DNA of 64,000 bases from Psychrobacter sp. GP33 (GTDB lineage: Bacteria > Pseudomonadota > Gammaproteobacteria > Pseudomonadales > Moraxellaceae): NCBI RefSeq assembly GCF_014119005.1, contig NZ_JACGYX010000001.1:372001-436000 (forward strand). The letters are read 5' to 3'. The position numbers were made by a program, and so were the translations under genes. How positions within the stretch are numbered: the first letter of the stretch is position 1; each line of letters opens with the position of its first letter. The notes under the pieces are model-generated. The model did no database searches, was not told the origin of the DNA, and worked only from the letters and a program-made list of their open reading frames with translations. Below are positions 36,621 through 45,784 of this stretch, piece after piece.

Positions 36621-37373
36621 ATGTCAACTTCTACCACTTTAAAACCAAGCTCTCTTCCTCATCATATTGCTATCATTATGGATGGTAATAATCGATACGG
36701 CAAAGCGCAGGGTTTAGGGCGCGGGGCAGGTCATATTGCTGGTAAAGATGCGCTTGATCCTATCGTTGAGTATTGCCAAGAGGTAGGGGTTGAGGTGTTG
36801 ACTGTTTTTGCATTCTCAAGCGAAAACTGGCAACGTCCACCAGTTGAGGTAGCGTTATTGATGCAACTGCTGGCATTGACGATTAATGAGCAACTGCCAC
36901 GCATGCAAAAATATGGTATCAAGCTGCGCTTTATCGGCGACCGCAGTCTGTTAAGTGAAGAGTTGCGTGTGCTCATGGCAGATGCAGAAGCTCAGACCGC
37001 GCATCATCATGCCATGACGTTGGTAATTGCGATAAGCTATGGTGGACAGTGGGATATTGCTCATGCTGCTCAGCAATTAGCGCAGCAAGTGCAAGAGGGT
37101 CAGTTAAAGGTAAGTGATATCACTAAAGAGAGGCTCGGGCAGTATGTGCAATTGGCAGATGCGCCTGTTGTTGACATGTTGATTCGTACCGGTGGTGATT
37201 ACCGTTTGTCAAACTTTTTATTGTGGCAATCAGCATATGCCGAGCTATTTTTTACCGATACCTTATGGCCACAGTTTAGCGTTGCTGAACTGGCTACTAT
37301 GCTGACTGAGTTTGGTCAGCGCCAGCGTCGCTTTGGCAAAACCAGTGAGCAAGTAGAGATTCCCTCAGCGTAG
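36621..37373 (+). CDS. uppS: Undecaprenyl diphosphate synthase (cis-prenyltransferase)
   Basis: UppS elongates farnesyl diphosphate with eight isopentenyl units to make the C55 carrier lipid for peptidoglycan and LPS sugars. At 250 residues it has the usual length. The active-site P-loop is IIMDGNNRYGKAQGLGR with the essential Asp in MDGN. The usual Gly-Arg-Trp is Asn-Arg-Tyr here, as in Moraxellaceae sequences I know. Other blocks are LTVFAFSSENWQRPPVEV and RTGGDYRLSNFLLWQSAYAE with the Arg and Ser that bind the homoallylic substrate. It stands between frr and cdsA. Confidence 0.95.
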   Translation: MSTSTTLKPSSLPHHIAIIMDGNNRYGKAQGLGRGAGHIAGKDALDPIVEYCQEVGVEVLTVFAFSSENWQRPPVEVALLMQLLALTINEQLPRMQKYGIKLRFIGDRSLLSEELRVLMADAEAQTAHHHAMTLVIAISYGGQWDIAHAAQQLAQQVQEGQLKVSDITKERLGQYVQLADAPVVDMLIRTGGDYRLSNFLLWQSAYAELFFTDTLWPQFSVAELATMLTEFGQRQRRFGKTSEQVEIPSA

Positions 37374-37395
37374 TCATTAATGAATCGCCAATATT

Positions 37396-37404
37396 TGCTA
37401 TAAT
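37396..37404 (+). promoter_or_regulatory. Extended -10 promoter candidate for cdsA
   Basis: TGCTATAAT, a consensus extended -10, lies 40 bp upstream of cdsA and only 23 bp after uppS. It would let cdsA and following genes be expressed independently of the upstream series. Confidence 0.5.
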
Positions 37405-37443
37405 CGTTTTTTAAGTAAAAATATCTCGTCATCATAAGGTCTA

Positions 37444-38259
37444 ATGGATATGTGGCAACGGATTAAAACAGCAGTCATCCTGATTATTATTGTTGGGATT
37501 GCTCTATTTGCGAGCCAATCGCCCATTCTTTTTGCCCCTTTGTTAGCAGTCGGGGTTACGATTGCTGCACATGAATGGACAAAGCTGATGCCAAAATGGC
37601 GTCAGCCGGTGGTTTTTGTGCTGATGGTATTAGTTATAACGCTGCTTTCTTTATGGTTTAAAGTGACATGGATAGCATGGTGGATCGCGTCATTAATCAT
37701 CTGGCTCATGGCATTGTCGTGGGTAACCAAGTTTCCAACGCACACCAGCTGGTACGGTCGACAGTTGGCTTTAATGGGCGTAGTGATATTAACTTCGTCG
37801 ATTACTGCAATGTTCTATTTATGGCAGTTATCGCCATGGTGGCTGCTATACGTGTTTTTACTGGTGTGGTGTGCGGACAGTGGCGCGTATTTTGTTGGGC
37901 GCAAGCTGGGTCGACGCAAAATGGCACCAAATGTATCCCCTAATAAAAGTATGGAAGGCTTGGCAGGCGGTCTGGTAACAGGCTTAATGGTGGTCATTGG
38001 TATTAGTGTCTTCAAGTTGCAGCTAACGGGTACGGCACTGATAGCCATTGTATTACTGTCTGCGCTTACGATTTTGGCATCGGTATTGGGCGATTTGTTT
38101 GAATCAATGCTTAAACGCCGCGCAGGTGTAAAGGATTCTGGCACTATCTTACCGGGGCATGGTGGTATTTTAGACCGTATTGATTCTTTATTATCAGCAA
38201 CGCCCATATTTGCACTTGGCTTTTGGGGACTACAGCAGCTGGGTATTTTAGTCATCTAA
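37444..38259 (+). CDS. cdsA: Phosphatidate cytidylyltransferase
   Basis: CdsA makes CDP-diacylglycerol from phosphatidate and CTP in the inner membrane, the entry to all phospholipids, including the cardiolipin made by the cls product upstream. The 271 residues have about seven to eight membrane segments. The family signature is complete: SMLKRRAGVKDSGTILPGHG followed by GILDRIDSL. The Asp-rich DSGAYFVGRKLGRRKMAPNV and SPNKSMEGLAGG blocks lie before it. AAGG stands five bases before ATG 37444. Confidence 0.95.
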   Translation: MDMWQRIKTAVILIIIVGIALFASQSPILFAPLLAVGVTIAAHEWTKLMPKWRQPVVFVLMVLVITLLSLWFKVTWIAWWIASLIIWLMALSWVTKFPTHTSWYGRQLALMGVVILTSSITAMFYLWQLSPWWLLYVFLLVWCADSGAYFVGRKLGRRKMAPNVSPNKSMEGLAGGLVTGLMVVIGISVFKLQLTGTALIAIVLLSALTILASVLGDLFESMLKRRAGVKDSGTILPGHGGILDRIDSLLSATPIFALGFWGLQQLGILVI

Positions 38260-38352
38260 ATGATGATATTTTCTGGCTGAATAATATTTTTTATTATTAA
38301 CATCTTTTACTTTTTGTTTTCACTGTTAATGACATCATGGGCACAACTGGTT

Positions 38353-39558
38353 ATGACGCAACGCATCGCAGTACTTGGCGCAACTGGCTCTATTGGCGAC
38401 AGTACTTTGGCAATTTTAGTAACCCATTTACAAGATTATGAGGTTTATGCCTTATCCGGACATCATCGATTGGATAAATTATTGGCGCTATGTCAGCAGT
38501 TTATGCCAAAGCGCGTGTGCGTGCCGCTTGAGTCAGTTGATTTATTTGCTAAGCGCTTAGACGCTGTAGGTTTAAATATTGACGTAGTGGGTGGTGAAGC
38601 TGGATTGATTGATATTGCTACTGATACCCAAGTTGATACCGTCGTTGCTGCGATTGTTGGTGCTGCTGGTCTGCCCTCAACCTTAGCTGCTGCGCGTGCC
38701 GGTAAGCGTATTTTATTGGCAAATAAAGAAGCGTTGGTCATGGCAGGGCAGGTAATGATTGAGGCGGTCAAGACCCATAATGCCACCTTATTGCCGATTG
38801 ATTCTGAGCATAATGCTATTTTTCAATGTTTGCCATCGATTATTCAGCAGGATAATACCCAAATTCATGATCGTTGTCATGGGGTACGTCAGCTGTGGTT
38901 AACTGCGTCAGGCGGACCTTTTTTACAACAGTCGTTTAGCCAAATGCAACAAGCTGGCGTCGCAGAAGCGGTTAAGCATCCGAATTGGTCGATGGGTCAA
39001 AAGATATCTGTTGATTCAGCAACGATGATGAATAAAGGACTGGAGCTCATTGAAGCCTGCCATTTATTTGATTTACCAGAAGATAAAATAAAGGTGGTTA
39101 TTCATCCTCAAAGTATTATTCATTCAATGGTAGAATATAGTGACGGTAGTTTTTTGGCACAGCTTGGTAGCCCGGACATGAAAACCCCAATTGCCCATGC
39201 CTTAAGTTACCCTCTGCGGATTAATAGTGGTTCACAGCCGCTAGATTTATATACGCTCAGTGGATTAGAATTTATTAAGCCTGATTTGCAAAAGTTTGCT
39301 TGTTTGCGTCTTGCGCGAGAAGCAATGCAAGCAGGTACGCAAGCAACGATTGTACTAAATGCGGCTAATGAGTTGGCGGTTGCTGCATTTCTGGCAGGGC
39401 AAGTACGTTTAACAGATATTGCTGACATTAATGAGCAAGCACTCGGTCAGGTTCAGGTGTCGCAATTGGGTTTAGATGCTGATATAGAAGATATTTTAGC
39501 GATTGATACGTTAGCTCGTCGCCATACAGAGACGATTATCGCAAAAATGGCTGGCTAG
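38353..39558 (+). CDS. dxr: 1-deoxy-D-xylulose 5-phosphate reductoisomerase
   Basis: Dxr (IspC) converts DXP to MEP with NADPH and a divalent metal, the committed step of the MEP isoprenoid pathway that feeds UppS. The start at ATG 38353 gives the family N-terminus TQRIAVLGATGSIGDSTL; ATG 38329 and an earlier TTG add unconserved residues. NADPH site GATGSIG; metal and substrate sites LLPIDSEHNAIFQCL, TASGGPFLQ and HPNWSMGQKISVDSATMMNK, IHPQSIIHSMVEYSDGS. The 401 residues match the family length. Confidence 0.96.
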   Translation: MTQRIAVLGATGSIGDSTLAILVTHLQDYEVYALSGHHRLDKLLALCQQFMPKRVCVPLESVDLFAKRLDAVGLNIDVVGGEAGLIDIATDTQVDTVVAAIVGAAGLPSTLAAARAGKRILLANKEALVMAGQVMIEAVKTHNATLLPIDSEHNAIFQCLPSIIQQDNTQIHDRCHGVRQLWLTASGGPFLQQSFSQMQQAGVAEAVKHPNWSMGQKISVDSATMMNKGLELIEACHLFDLPEDKIKVVIHPQSIIHSMVEYSDGSFLAQLGSPDMKTPIAHALSYPLRINSGSQPLDLYTLSGLEFIKPDLQKFACLRLAREAMQAGTQATIVLNAANELAVAAFLAGQVRLTDIADINEQALGQVQVSQLGLDADIEDILAIDTLARRHTETIIAKMAG

Positions 39559-39681
39559 ATATAAAGCCGTTTATAATAATGAGTGTCGGTGTAATTTTGA
39601 AAAGTACAGATCTTAAAGTAAAGTTATTATAGTTAGTTTAGATACCTGTTTGACCATCCGTAAGCTGAGCGAGATAAGGTA

Positions 39682-41058
39682 ATGACGTTTTTATTAACGC
39701 TATTGGCGGCGATTTTTGTATTAGGACCTCTAGTTGCCTTACATGAGTGGGGTCACTTTATTGTTGCGCGCCTGTGCGGAGTGAAAGTGCTTACGTACTC
39801 TATTGGTTTTGGTCCTAAAATATTAGGTTGGACAAATAAAAAGAGCGGTATCAATTACCGCATCTCAGCGTTGCCTCTTGGCGGTTATGTCAAAATGCTT
39901 GATGAGCGCGAAGGTGAAGTTGCAGAGCATGAGAAGCATTTGGCGTTTAATCGTCAGCATCCGCTTAAGAAAATTGCAATTGTTGCAGCCGGTCCGTTGA
40001 TGAACTTTATCATTGCAATTGCGCTGTTCTGGGTGTTATTTATGACGCCCTCTGAGCAATTAGCAACTAAAATTGGCACTGTGTTGACAGATACGCCAGC
40101 GGCGATGGCGCAGCTACCGGTCGGCGATAAAATCGTTGCTATTGATGGGCATACTGTGCAAACGTGGGAGGCGATTAATTATCGTCTGGCTGGACGCATG
40201 GGTGAGACCGATAATATTAGTGTGACTTTACAATCGGCTAAGGCTCCTGCTGATAATTTAACCACTTATCAAGCCCCTGTAACGCAGTTTATGCAAGGCG
40301 ATGCAAGAGGTAAAGATGCATTAACCAGCTTCGGTATGCTACCGTGGCAACCAGAAATAGCCCCTGTGGTAGGTGGATTAGCTCCAGATGGTGCAGCGCA
40401 GCGTCAAGGTTTAAAAGTTAATGATCGCATCACCGCTATTGATGGGTTGCCGATAGCTGATTGGATTAGCGCCACCCGAATTATCCGTGATAATCCTGAA
40501 AAACTGCTAAATCTTACGGTAATACGAGCAGGTAAAACTATACAGCTACAAATCATGCCACAAGGTAAAAAAGACACTTTGGGCAATATTTATGGGCAGA
40601 TAGGGGCAATGGTGGCTCAATCTGATATCGTTATCCCTGATGCTTATAAAACTACTGTGCAATATGGTGCAGGGGAAGCTCTTGTTAAGTCCTTCGAGAA
40701 AACCGAACAATTAGCGGTCATGACGGTCAGTTCAATGGGCAAAATGCTATCAGGTATGATTGGTCTTGAGAATTTATCAGGTCCGATTACCATTGCTAAA
40801 GTTGCCAAGCAAAGCTTTGATATTAGCTGGCAGATGGTAATATCCACTGCTGCCCTCATTAGTTTAAGCCTAGCGGTACTTAATCTATTACCAATTCCCG
40901 TCCTTGATGGCGGTCATATCGTATACTATCTAATTGAGCTGATTCGTGGTAAACCTTTATCAGAAGGCGTGCAAATGGTCGGGTTAAATATTGGTCTACT
41001 CTTGCTGGTAGGTTTCATGGTGTTAGCAATTGGTAATGATATTAGTAGGCTGTTTTAA
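39682..41058 (+). CDS. rseP: Site-2 membrane metalloprotease RseP
   Basis: RseP cleaves the membrane segment of anti-sigma factor RseA in the envelope stress response and trims signal-peptide remnants. The 458-residue inner-membrane protein has the zinc motif LHEWGHF (His21, Glu22, His25) in the first helix, GYVKMLDERE, two PDZ domains (about 120-200 and 210-300, with APDGAAQRQGLKVNDRITAI) and the second zinc/active-site element NLLPIPVLDGGHIVYYLIEL. It lies between dxr and bamA, the usual place in gammaproteobacteria, next to the assembly factor whose stress it helps to sense. Confidence 0.95.
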   Translation: MTFLLTLLAAIFVLGPLVALHEWGHFIVARLCGVKVLTYSIGFGPKILGWTNKKSGINYRISALPLGGYVKMLDEREGEVAEHEKHLAFNRQHPLKKIAIVAAGPLMNFIIAIALFWVLFMTPSEQLATKIGTVLTDTPAAMAQLPVGDKIVAIDGHTVQTWEAINYRLAGRMGETDNISVTLQSAKAPADNLTTYQAPVTQFMQGDARGKDALTSFGMLPWQPEIAPVVGGLAPDGAAQRQGLKVNDRITAIDGLPIADWISATRIIRDNPEKLLNLTVIRAGKTIQLQIMPQGKKDTLGNIYGQIGAMVAQSDIVIPDAYKTTVQYGAGEALVKSFEKTEQLAVMTVSSMGKMLSGMIGLENLSGPITIAKVAKQSFDISWQMVISTAALISLSLAVLNLLPIPVLDGGHIVYYLIELIRGKPLSEGVQMVGLNIGLLLLVGFMVLAIGNDISRLF

Positions 41059-41321
41059 TGTTATATTTCTCATTGATTGCAGTAAGTAGCGCTATACTAA
41101 CGTTTTAGTCCTTATTGAATAGCAATTATGTATTCAACCCGCTAGCGTGGCTATGAGGTTACTACTATACTAATAGCAAGTTTTAGTTTATTTTATGATA
41201 CGTTTTATATAAAGTGTGTTGGGTCAGCTATGATTGAAGTAAAGTTTTCCTTGGAATTTGGCTAGACAAAGCACCTTTTTTACCTTAACTTAAGCAAGTT
41301 TTTTATTGACGGATAGTGTTT

Positions 41322-43748
41322 ATGCGTACGCCTTTATATATGAGCGCGGCTGTTTTGCCGTTAGTGGTCGCGATGATCAGTATGCCTGCACAAGCAGCGA
41401 ACTTTGTGGTAACAGACATCGGCTTTAATGGTCTACAACGTCTAACCGCTGATAGTCTCTATCCGGTTTTACCCATTTCGGTGGGCGATACGGTGACAGA
41501 CAGCAGTCTTGCTGCCAGTATCAAAGCACTGTATGCGACAGAGAACTTTGCTAACATTCAAAGTCGCGTTGACGGTGGTAAGCTGCGCTTCGATATGGTT
41601 GAGCGTCCAATTATTGCTGAAGTTAACTTTGACGGTAACAAACTGATTCCGAAGGAAGGTTTGCAACAAGGTCTTAAAAATGCCGGTCTCGCTACAGGTG
41701 ATGTGCTTAAACAAGCGACGCTACAAGGCGTGGCAAACGAATTACAGCAGCAATATATTAGCCAAGGTTATTACAATAGTAATATTGAAGTTGATCAGAC
41801 ATTATTAGATGGCAATCGCGTCAAACTAGACGTACGTTTTATTGAAGGCAAGCCTGCTAAAGTAGTCGATATCAATATTATCGGCAATAAACATTTTAGC
41901 GACTCACAAATTAAAGACGTGTTTGCGGTAAAAGAGTCGTCATGGACACGTCTGTTGTCAAAATCTGACCGTTATGCTCAGGAAAAGTTGGCAGCCAGTC
42001 TTGAAAACTTAAAAGCGCTTTATCTTAACGATGGTTATGTACGTTTTTCTGTAGATAATGCGGTACTTAATATCAGTGAAGACAAGCAAAGTGTGTTTAT
42101 TGAAGTGAGCTTAACAGAAGGCGAAAAATACCAGTTTGGTGATATTAACTTCTTAGGTCAGCCAAAATTTGATAAAGAAGAGCTGCGCAAGCTGGTGTCT
42201 TTTGATTCTAAAGAACAGTATTCACAAGCAAAATTAGACGCCACTACTGCTGCGCTAAAAGGCCGTTACGGTAATGAGGGTTACTATTTAGCTCAAGTGC
42301 GCCCTGTGCCACGTATTAACGATGCCACTAAAGTTGTTGATATCGATTATTATATTGATCCTGCGCGTCCCATTTATGTACGCCGTATCAACTTTAATGG
42401 CAACTTACGCACAGAAGATGAGGTATTACGTCGCGAAATGCGTCAGTTAGAAGGCACACTGTCGTCTAATGAGAAAATCCAATTGTCACGTACTCGTTTG
42501 ATGCGAACTGGTTTCTTTAAATCGGTCAACGTTGATGTTAAACCGGTTCCCAATCAGCCAGATCAAGTCGATGTGAATTATACCGTTGAAGAACAGCCTT
42601 CAGGCAGCTCAACGATTGCAGCAGGTTACTCGCAAAGTGGCGGTGTGACCTTTCAGTTAGATTTGACCCAGAATAACTTTATGGGCACGGGTAATAAGGT
42701 AAAAGCGGCGTTATCTCGCTCAGAGACTCGCGACTCTTACAGTTTAGGTTATACCAACCCTTATTTCACTGAAAATGGTGTATCACAAGGTGTCAGCGCT
42801 TATTATCGTGAGACAAAATATGACGACCGTAACGTTAATAACTATGTGACGGATTCGTACGGCGGTACATTGAACTATAGTTATCCTGTCGATGAAACCA
42901 AACGCGTAAGTGCTGGGTTTAACTATGACAATACTAGCGTACGTGGCGGAAATCGTTTAGGTGTATCCAGTGTCCAACAAATTATTGATGGTGGCGGTAC
43001 ATTTGAACAGTACAACAATGATGATAATGAGTTCTCAGGACGTACCGGCTTTAAAAACGATTATGACAGCTATAATCTGCTATTAGGCTGGGATTACAGC
43101 ACCTTAGATCGTCCGGTATTTCCAACCAAAGGCATGAGTCATACTGTTGATGCCACCGTTGGTCTAGGTGGTGATGCCAGTTATCAAAAGCTGACCTACC
43201 GCGGCAACGTGTACTATCCTTTCTATAAAGACTGGGTTGCACGAGGCTATACTAAGCTTGGCTATGGTAATGACTTACCTTTCTACGAAAACTTCTATGC
43301 GGGTGGCTATGGTTCGGTACGTGGCTATGAGTCGTCAACGCTTGGACCTAAATCGCAAAGCTACTCTGATGCGATAAATGATGATGTGCGTTTCAAAGAC
43401 GAAGAAGTCGGTGGTAATGCGCTCGTAAGCTTTGGTACTGAGCTAATTTTACCAATGCCATTCAAAGGGGATTGGGCAGATCAAGTGCGCCCTGTTATAT
43501 TTGCAGAAGGTGGTCAAGTATTTGATACTACTGATAAGGAAAATCGTACTTTCTTAGATCCTGTGTCGGGTAGAGATACAGGTGTGCCATTACTGACGCA
43601 AGATAATAAGTTGCGCTTTAGTGCTGGTGCCGGTGTTACTTGGTATACGCCTATCGGTCCAATTTCGCTCAGTTATGCGGTGCCAATTGGCGATAAAGAT
43701 GGTGATGAGACTGAAAACGTGCAGTTCCAAATCGGTAGCACGTTCTAA
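41322..43748 (+). CDS. bamA: Outer membrane protein assembly factor BamA
   Basis: BamA inserts beta-barrel proteins into the outer membrane. The start at ATG 41322 has GGA eight bases upstream; a GTG at 41316 is less likely. A signal peptide (LPLVVAMISMPAQA-A) is followed by five POTRA domains (about 25-425, with repeats such as VTDIGFNGLQRLTADSLYPV and INFNGNLRTEDEVLRREMRQ) and a 16-strand barrel. Conserved barrel loop 6 is GGYGSVRGYESSTLGPKS with the VRGY motif. The last residues FQIGSTF end in Phe as for barrel proteins. It has 808 residues. The chaperone gene skp, often next in related genomes, is absent; lpxD follows. Confidence 0.97.
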   Translation: MRTPLYMSAAVLPLVVAMISMPAQAANFVVTDIGFNGLQRLTADSLYPVLPISVGDTVTDSSLAASIKALYATENFANIQSRVDGGKLRFDMVERPIIAEVNFDGNKLIPKEGLQQGLKNAGLATGDVLKQATLQGVANELQQQYISQGYYNSNIEVDQTLLDGNRVKLDVRFIEGKPAKVVDINIIGNKHFSDSQIKDVFAVKESSWTRLLSKSDRYAQEKLAASLENLKALYLNDGYVRFSVDNAVLNISEDKQSVFIEVSLTEGEKYQFGDINFLGQPKFDKEELRKLVSFDSKEQYSQAKLDATTAALKGRYGNEGYYLAQVRPVPRINDATKVVDIDYYIDPARPIYVRRINFNGNLRTEDEVLRREMRQLEGTLSSNEKIQLSRTRLMRTGFFKSVNVDVKPVPNQPDQVDVNYTVEEQPSGSSTIAAGYSQSGGVTFQLDLTQNNFMGTGNKVKAALSRSETRDSYSLGYTNPYFTENGVSQGVSAYYRETKYDDRNVNNYVTDSYGGTLNYSYPVDETKRVSAGFNYDNTSVRGGNRLGVSSVQQIIDGGGTFEQYNNDDNEFSGRTGFKNDYDSYNLLLGWDYSTLDRPVFPTKGMSHTVDATVGLGGDASYQKLTYRGNVYYPFYKDWVARGYTKLGYGNDLPFYENFYAGGYGSVRGYESSTLGPKSQSYSDAINDDVRFKDEEVGGNALVSFGTELILPMPFKGDWADQVRPVIFAEGGQVFDTTDKENRTFLDPVSGRDTGVPLLTQDNKLRFSAGAGVTWYTPIGPISLSYAVPIGDKDGDETENVQFQIGSTF

Positions 43749-43794
43749 TAGGCTTTGGCTGTTAGTCTAAGCGTAAATTAGTGGAAATTAGTAC

Positions 43795-43803
43795 TGCTAT
43801 AAT
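43795..43803 (+). promoter_or_regulatory. Extended -10 promoter candidate for lpxD
   Basis: TGCTATAAT, 74 bp before the lpxD start and about 47 bp after bamA, suggests a separate promoter for the lipid A genes. Confidence 0.45.
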
Positions 43804-43876
43804 GGGTCGCTAAAGGTTGGATTTGGCGCATATTTTGTATTCATAAATCATGGTAATTTATTTAATAGTAACTTAA

Positions 43877-44896
43877 ATGATGATAACGATTGAGCAACTT
43901 ATTACTCAAATTGAACAGCGCCAGCCCGTACTGAATAAGTCTGAGCTAAGCGCTGCGCAGTTACAAATACCGCTAAAGGGCGTTGGCAGCTTAACCGATG
44001 CTGACCCTATGCAGCTGAGTTTTTTAGCAGATCCGCATTATATCTCGCGCCTGGCGACAAGTCAGTCAGGCGCGGTATTGGTTACTGCACCTTATCAAGA
44101 GCAGGTACCGCCTACCTCAGTGGCGCTAGTCGTTGCAACGCCTTACTTGGCTTATGCTAGCAGTAGCCAGTTATTTGTAGCGGCTAACTCTAATACTGGT
44201 ATTCATCCGACTGCTGTGATTGCAGACAGTGCCATTATAGGCAAAGATGTCAGCATTGGTCCTTACTGTGTTATTGGAGAACAGGTGCAGATTGGTATGC
44301 GTAGCCGAATTGGTGCGCATGTCGTTATCGATGCGCATACTTGTCTTGGTGCTGATGCAATAATTGAGTCTCAGGTAACCATTGCCCACAATTGTATAAT
44401 AGGTGACCATGTACGGTTGCATTCGGGAGCAAGCATTGGTGCGGAAGGTTTTGGCTTTGCGCCGACGCGTGATCCAAGTGTGAGCGGCTGGGAGCGTATC
44501 GCGCAGTTAGGTCGAGTGATTATTGGTAATCATGTACGTATTGGTAGTCACACTTGTGTTGATCGCGGCGCTATTGACGATACGGTTATTGGCAATCATG
44601 TGATTATTGATAATTTGGTACAAATCGCTCACAACGTACGTATCGGTGACGGTACAGCGATTGCGGCTAAAACAGGAATTGCAGGTAGCACAATAATCGG
44701 CAAACGCTGTATTATTGGCGGCGCTGTGGGAATCAACGGTCATGTTGAGATTACTGATGATGTTACTTTATCAGGAATGACAATGGTAACAAAGTCGATC
44801 AAGGTAGCTGGTTCTTATTCTTCAGGTACTGCCGCTATGCCAACGGCAAAATGGCGACGAGCCGCTGTACGCTTTCGCCAACTTGCTAATGATTAA
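43877..44896 (+). CDS. lpxD: UDP-3-O-acylglucosamine N-acyltransferase
   Basis: LpxD adds the N-linked hydroxyacyl chain in lipid A synthesis from acyl-ACP. The 339-residue protein has an N-terminal uridine-binding domain (DADPMQLSFLADPHYISRLA) and a left-handed beta helix of hexapeptide repeats (ADSAIIGKDVSIGPYCVIG and many more). The probable catalytic His is in LVQIAHNVRIGDG; the motif GFGFAPTRDP is also typical. Two adjacent ATGs (43877 and 43880) are possible starts. fabZ and lpxA follow, so fatty-acyl supply and both acyltransferases lie together. Confidence 0.96.
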   Translation: MMITIEQLITQIEQRQPVLNKSELSAAQLQIPLKGVGSLTDADPMQLSFLADPHYISRLATSQSGAVLVTAPYQEQVPPTSVALVVATPYLAYASSSQLFVAANSNTGIHPTAVIADSAIIGKDVSIGPYCVIGEQVQIGMRSRIGAHVVIDAHTCLGADAIIESQVTIAHNCIIGDHVRLHSGASIGAEGFGFAPTRDPSVSGWERIAQLGRVIIGNHVRIGSHTCVDRGAIDDTVIGNHVIIDNLVQIAHNVRIGDGTAIAAKTGIAGSTIIGKRCIIGGAVGINGHVEITDDVTLSGMTMVTKSIKVAGSYSSGTAAMPTAKWRRAAVRFRQLAND

Positions 44897-45068
44897 CATT
44901 ATTTAAAACAGTCGGAATATATAGGTCTTAAAATAATCTTTTATTTTGACGTTAGGATCTTTAGCTACTTTTAAGTAAAATTTTGATAAAGATTGAGTAG
45001 TCAAATATTCAAACGAGGATAACCAATAAGTTTAGGTTTTTTATCCTCAATATAACTTATTTTTTTAC

Positions 45069-45074
45069 TATAAT
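45069..45074 (+). promoter_or_regulatory. -10 box candidate for fabZ
   Basis: A consensus TATAAT lies 35 bp upstream of the fabZ ATG within an AT-rich 213-bp spacer. No clear -35 box was found. Confidence 0.3.
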
Positions 45075-45109
45075 TAATTAGTCTGCAATTGCAGCAAGGA
45101 AGCACCTTT

Positions 45110-45619
45110 ATGAGCGCCATTGATATTGATACGCTAACGGACGATGACATTAAAGCCCTATCTGATCAAGGTTTAACACTACCGCTAACCTACCATACTC
45201 TAAAGCATTATTTACCGCATCGTTATCCTTTTATGCTAGTAGATAAAATCACTGCCTGCAAGCCAGGTGAGTGTATTACCGGTATTAAGAACGTGACTAT
45301 TAATGAAGAGTTTTTTAATGGTCATTTCCCTGATGAACCGATTATGCCGGGTGTCTTGATGGTGGAATCAATGGCGCAAGTATCAGGCGTTTTAGGATTC
45401 ATCAGTGCAGGCTTAACCGCTGAAGATGGTTATTTATATCTGTTTGCAGGTGTAGATAAAGTACGCTTTAAGCGTCGTGTGATTCCAGGCGATCAGCTTA
45501 TTATCCGTGCTAAAACAGTGATGCAAAGACACGGTATTTATAAGTTTGATTGTACCGTTCACGTAGAAGATGAGCTGGCTGCCAGTGCGCAAGTAATGAT
45601 TGCCCGTCAAGAGCAATAG
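45110..45619 (+). CDS. fabZ: 3-hydroxyacyl-[acyl-carrier-protein] dehydratase FabZ
   Basis: FabZ dehydrates 3-hydroxyacyl-ACP in fatty acid elongation and competes with LpxA and LpxD for the same substrate. The start ATG 45110 has AAGGA about nine bases upstream; the frame stays open upstream to a TTG. The 169-residue hot-dog protein contains LPHRYPFMLVDKI and the active-site segment NGHFPDEPIMPGVLMVESMA with catalytic His and Glu. An N-terminal extension of about 25 acidic residues precedes the conserved part. Confidence 0.96.
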   Translation: MSAIDIDTLTDDDIKALSDQGLTLPLTYHTLKHYLPHRYPFMLVDKITACKPGECITGIKNVTINEEFFNGHFPDEPIMPGVLMVESMAQVSGVLGFISAGLTAEDGYLYLFAGVDKVRFKRRVIPGDQLIIRAKTVMQRHGIYKFDCTVHVEDELAASAQVMIARQEQ

Positions 45620-45636
45620 TCAGTAAATGATAGTAT

Positions 45637-45645
45637 TGTTATAAT
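45637..45645 (+). promoter_or_regulatory. Extended -10 promoter candidate for lpxA
   Basis: TGTTATAAT lies 18 bp after fabZ and 140 bp before lpxA, an extended -10 element in an AT-rich spacer. Confidence 0.35.
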
Positions 45646-45784
45646 AGCCCGTATAAATTATTGCCTTGTTTACAAATGATTCAGATAAGTGATTCGAAGA
45701 TAAGGCAATAAAAGTAGAAAGATGGCTGTAATGGACATCTTTTTTTATCGTTTACCTGTATTTTATGATACCAAGGCCTGCATT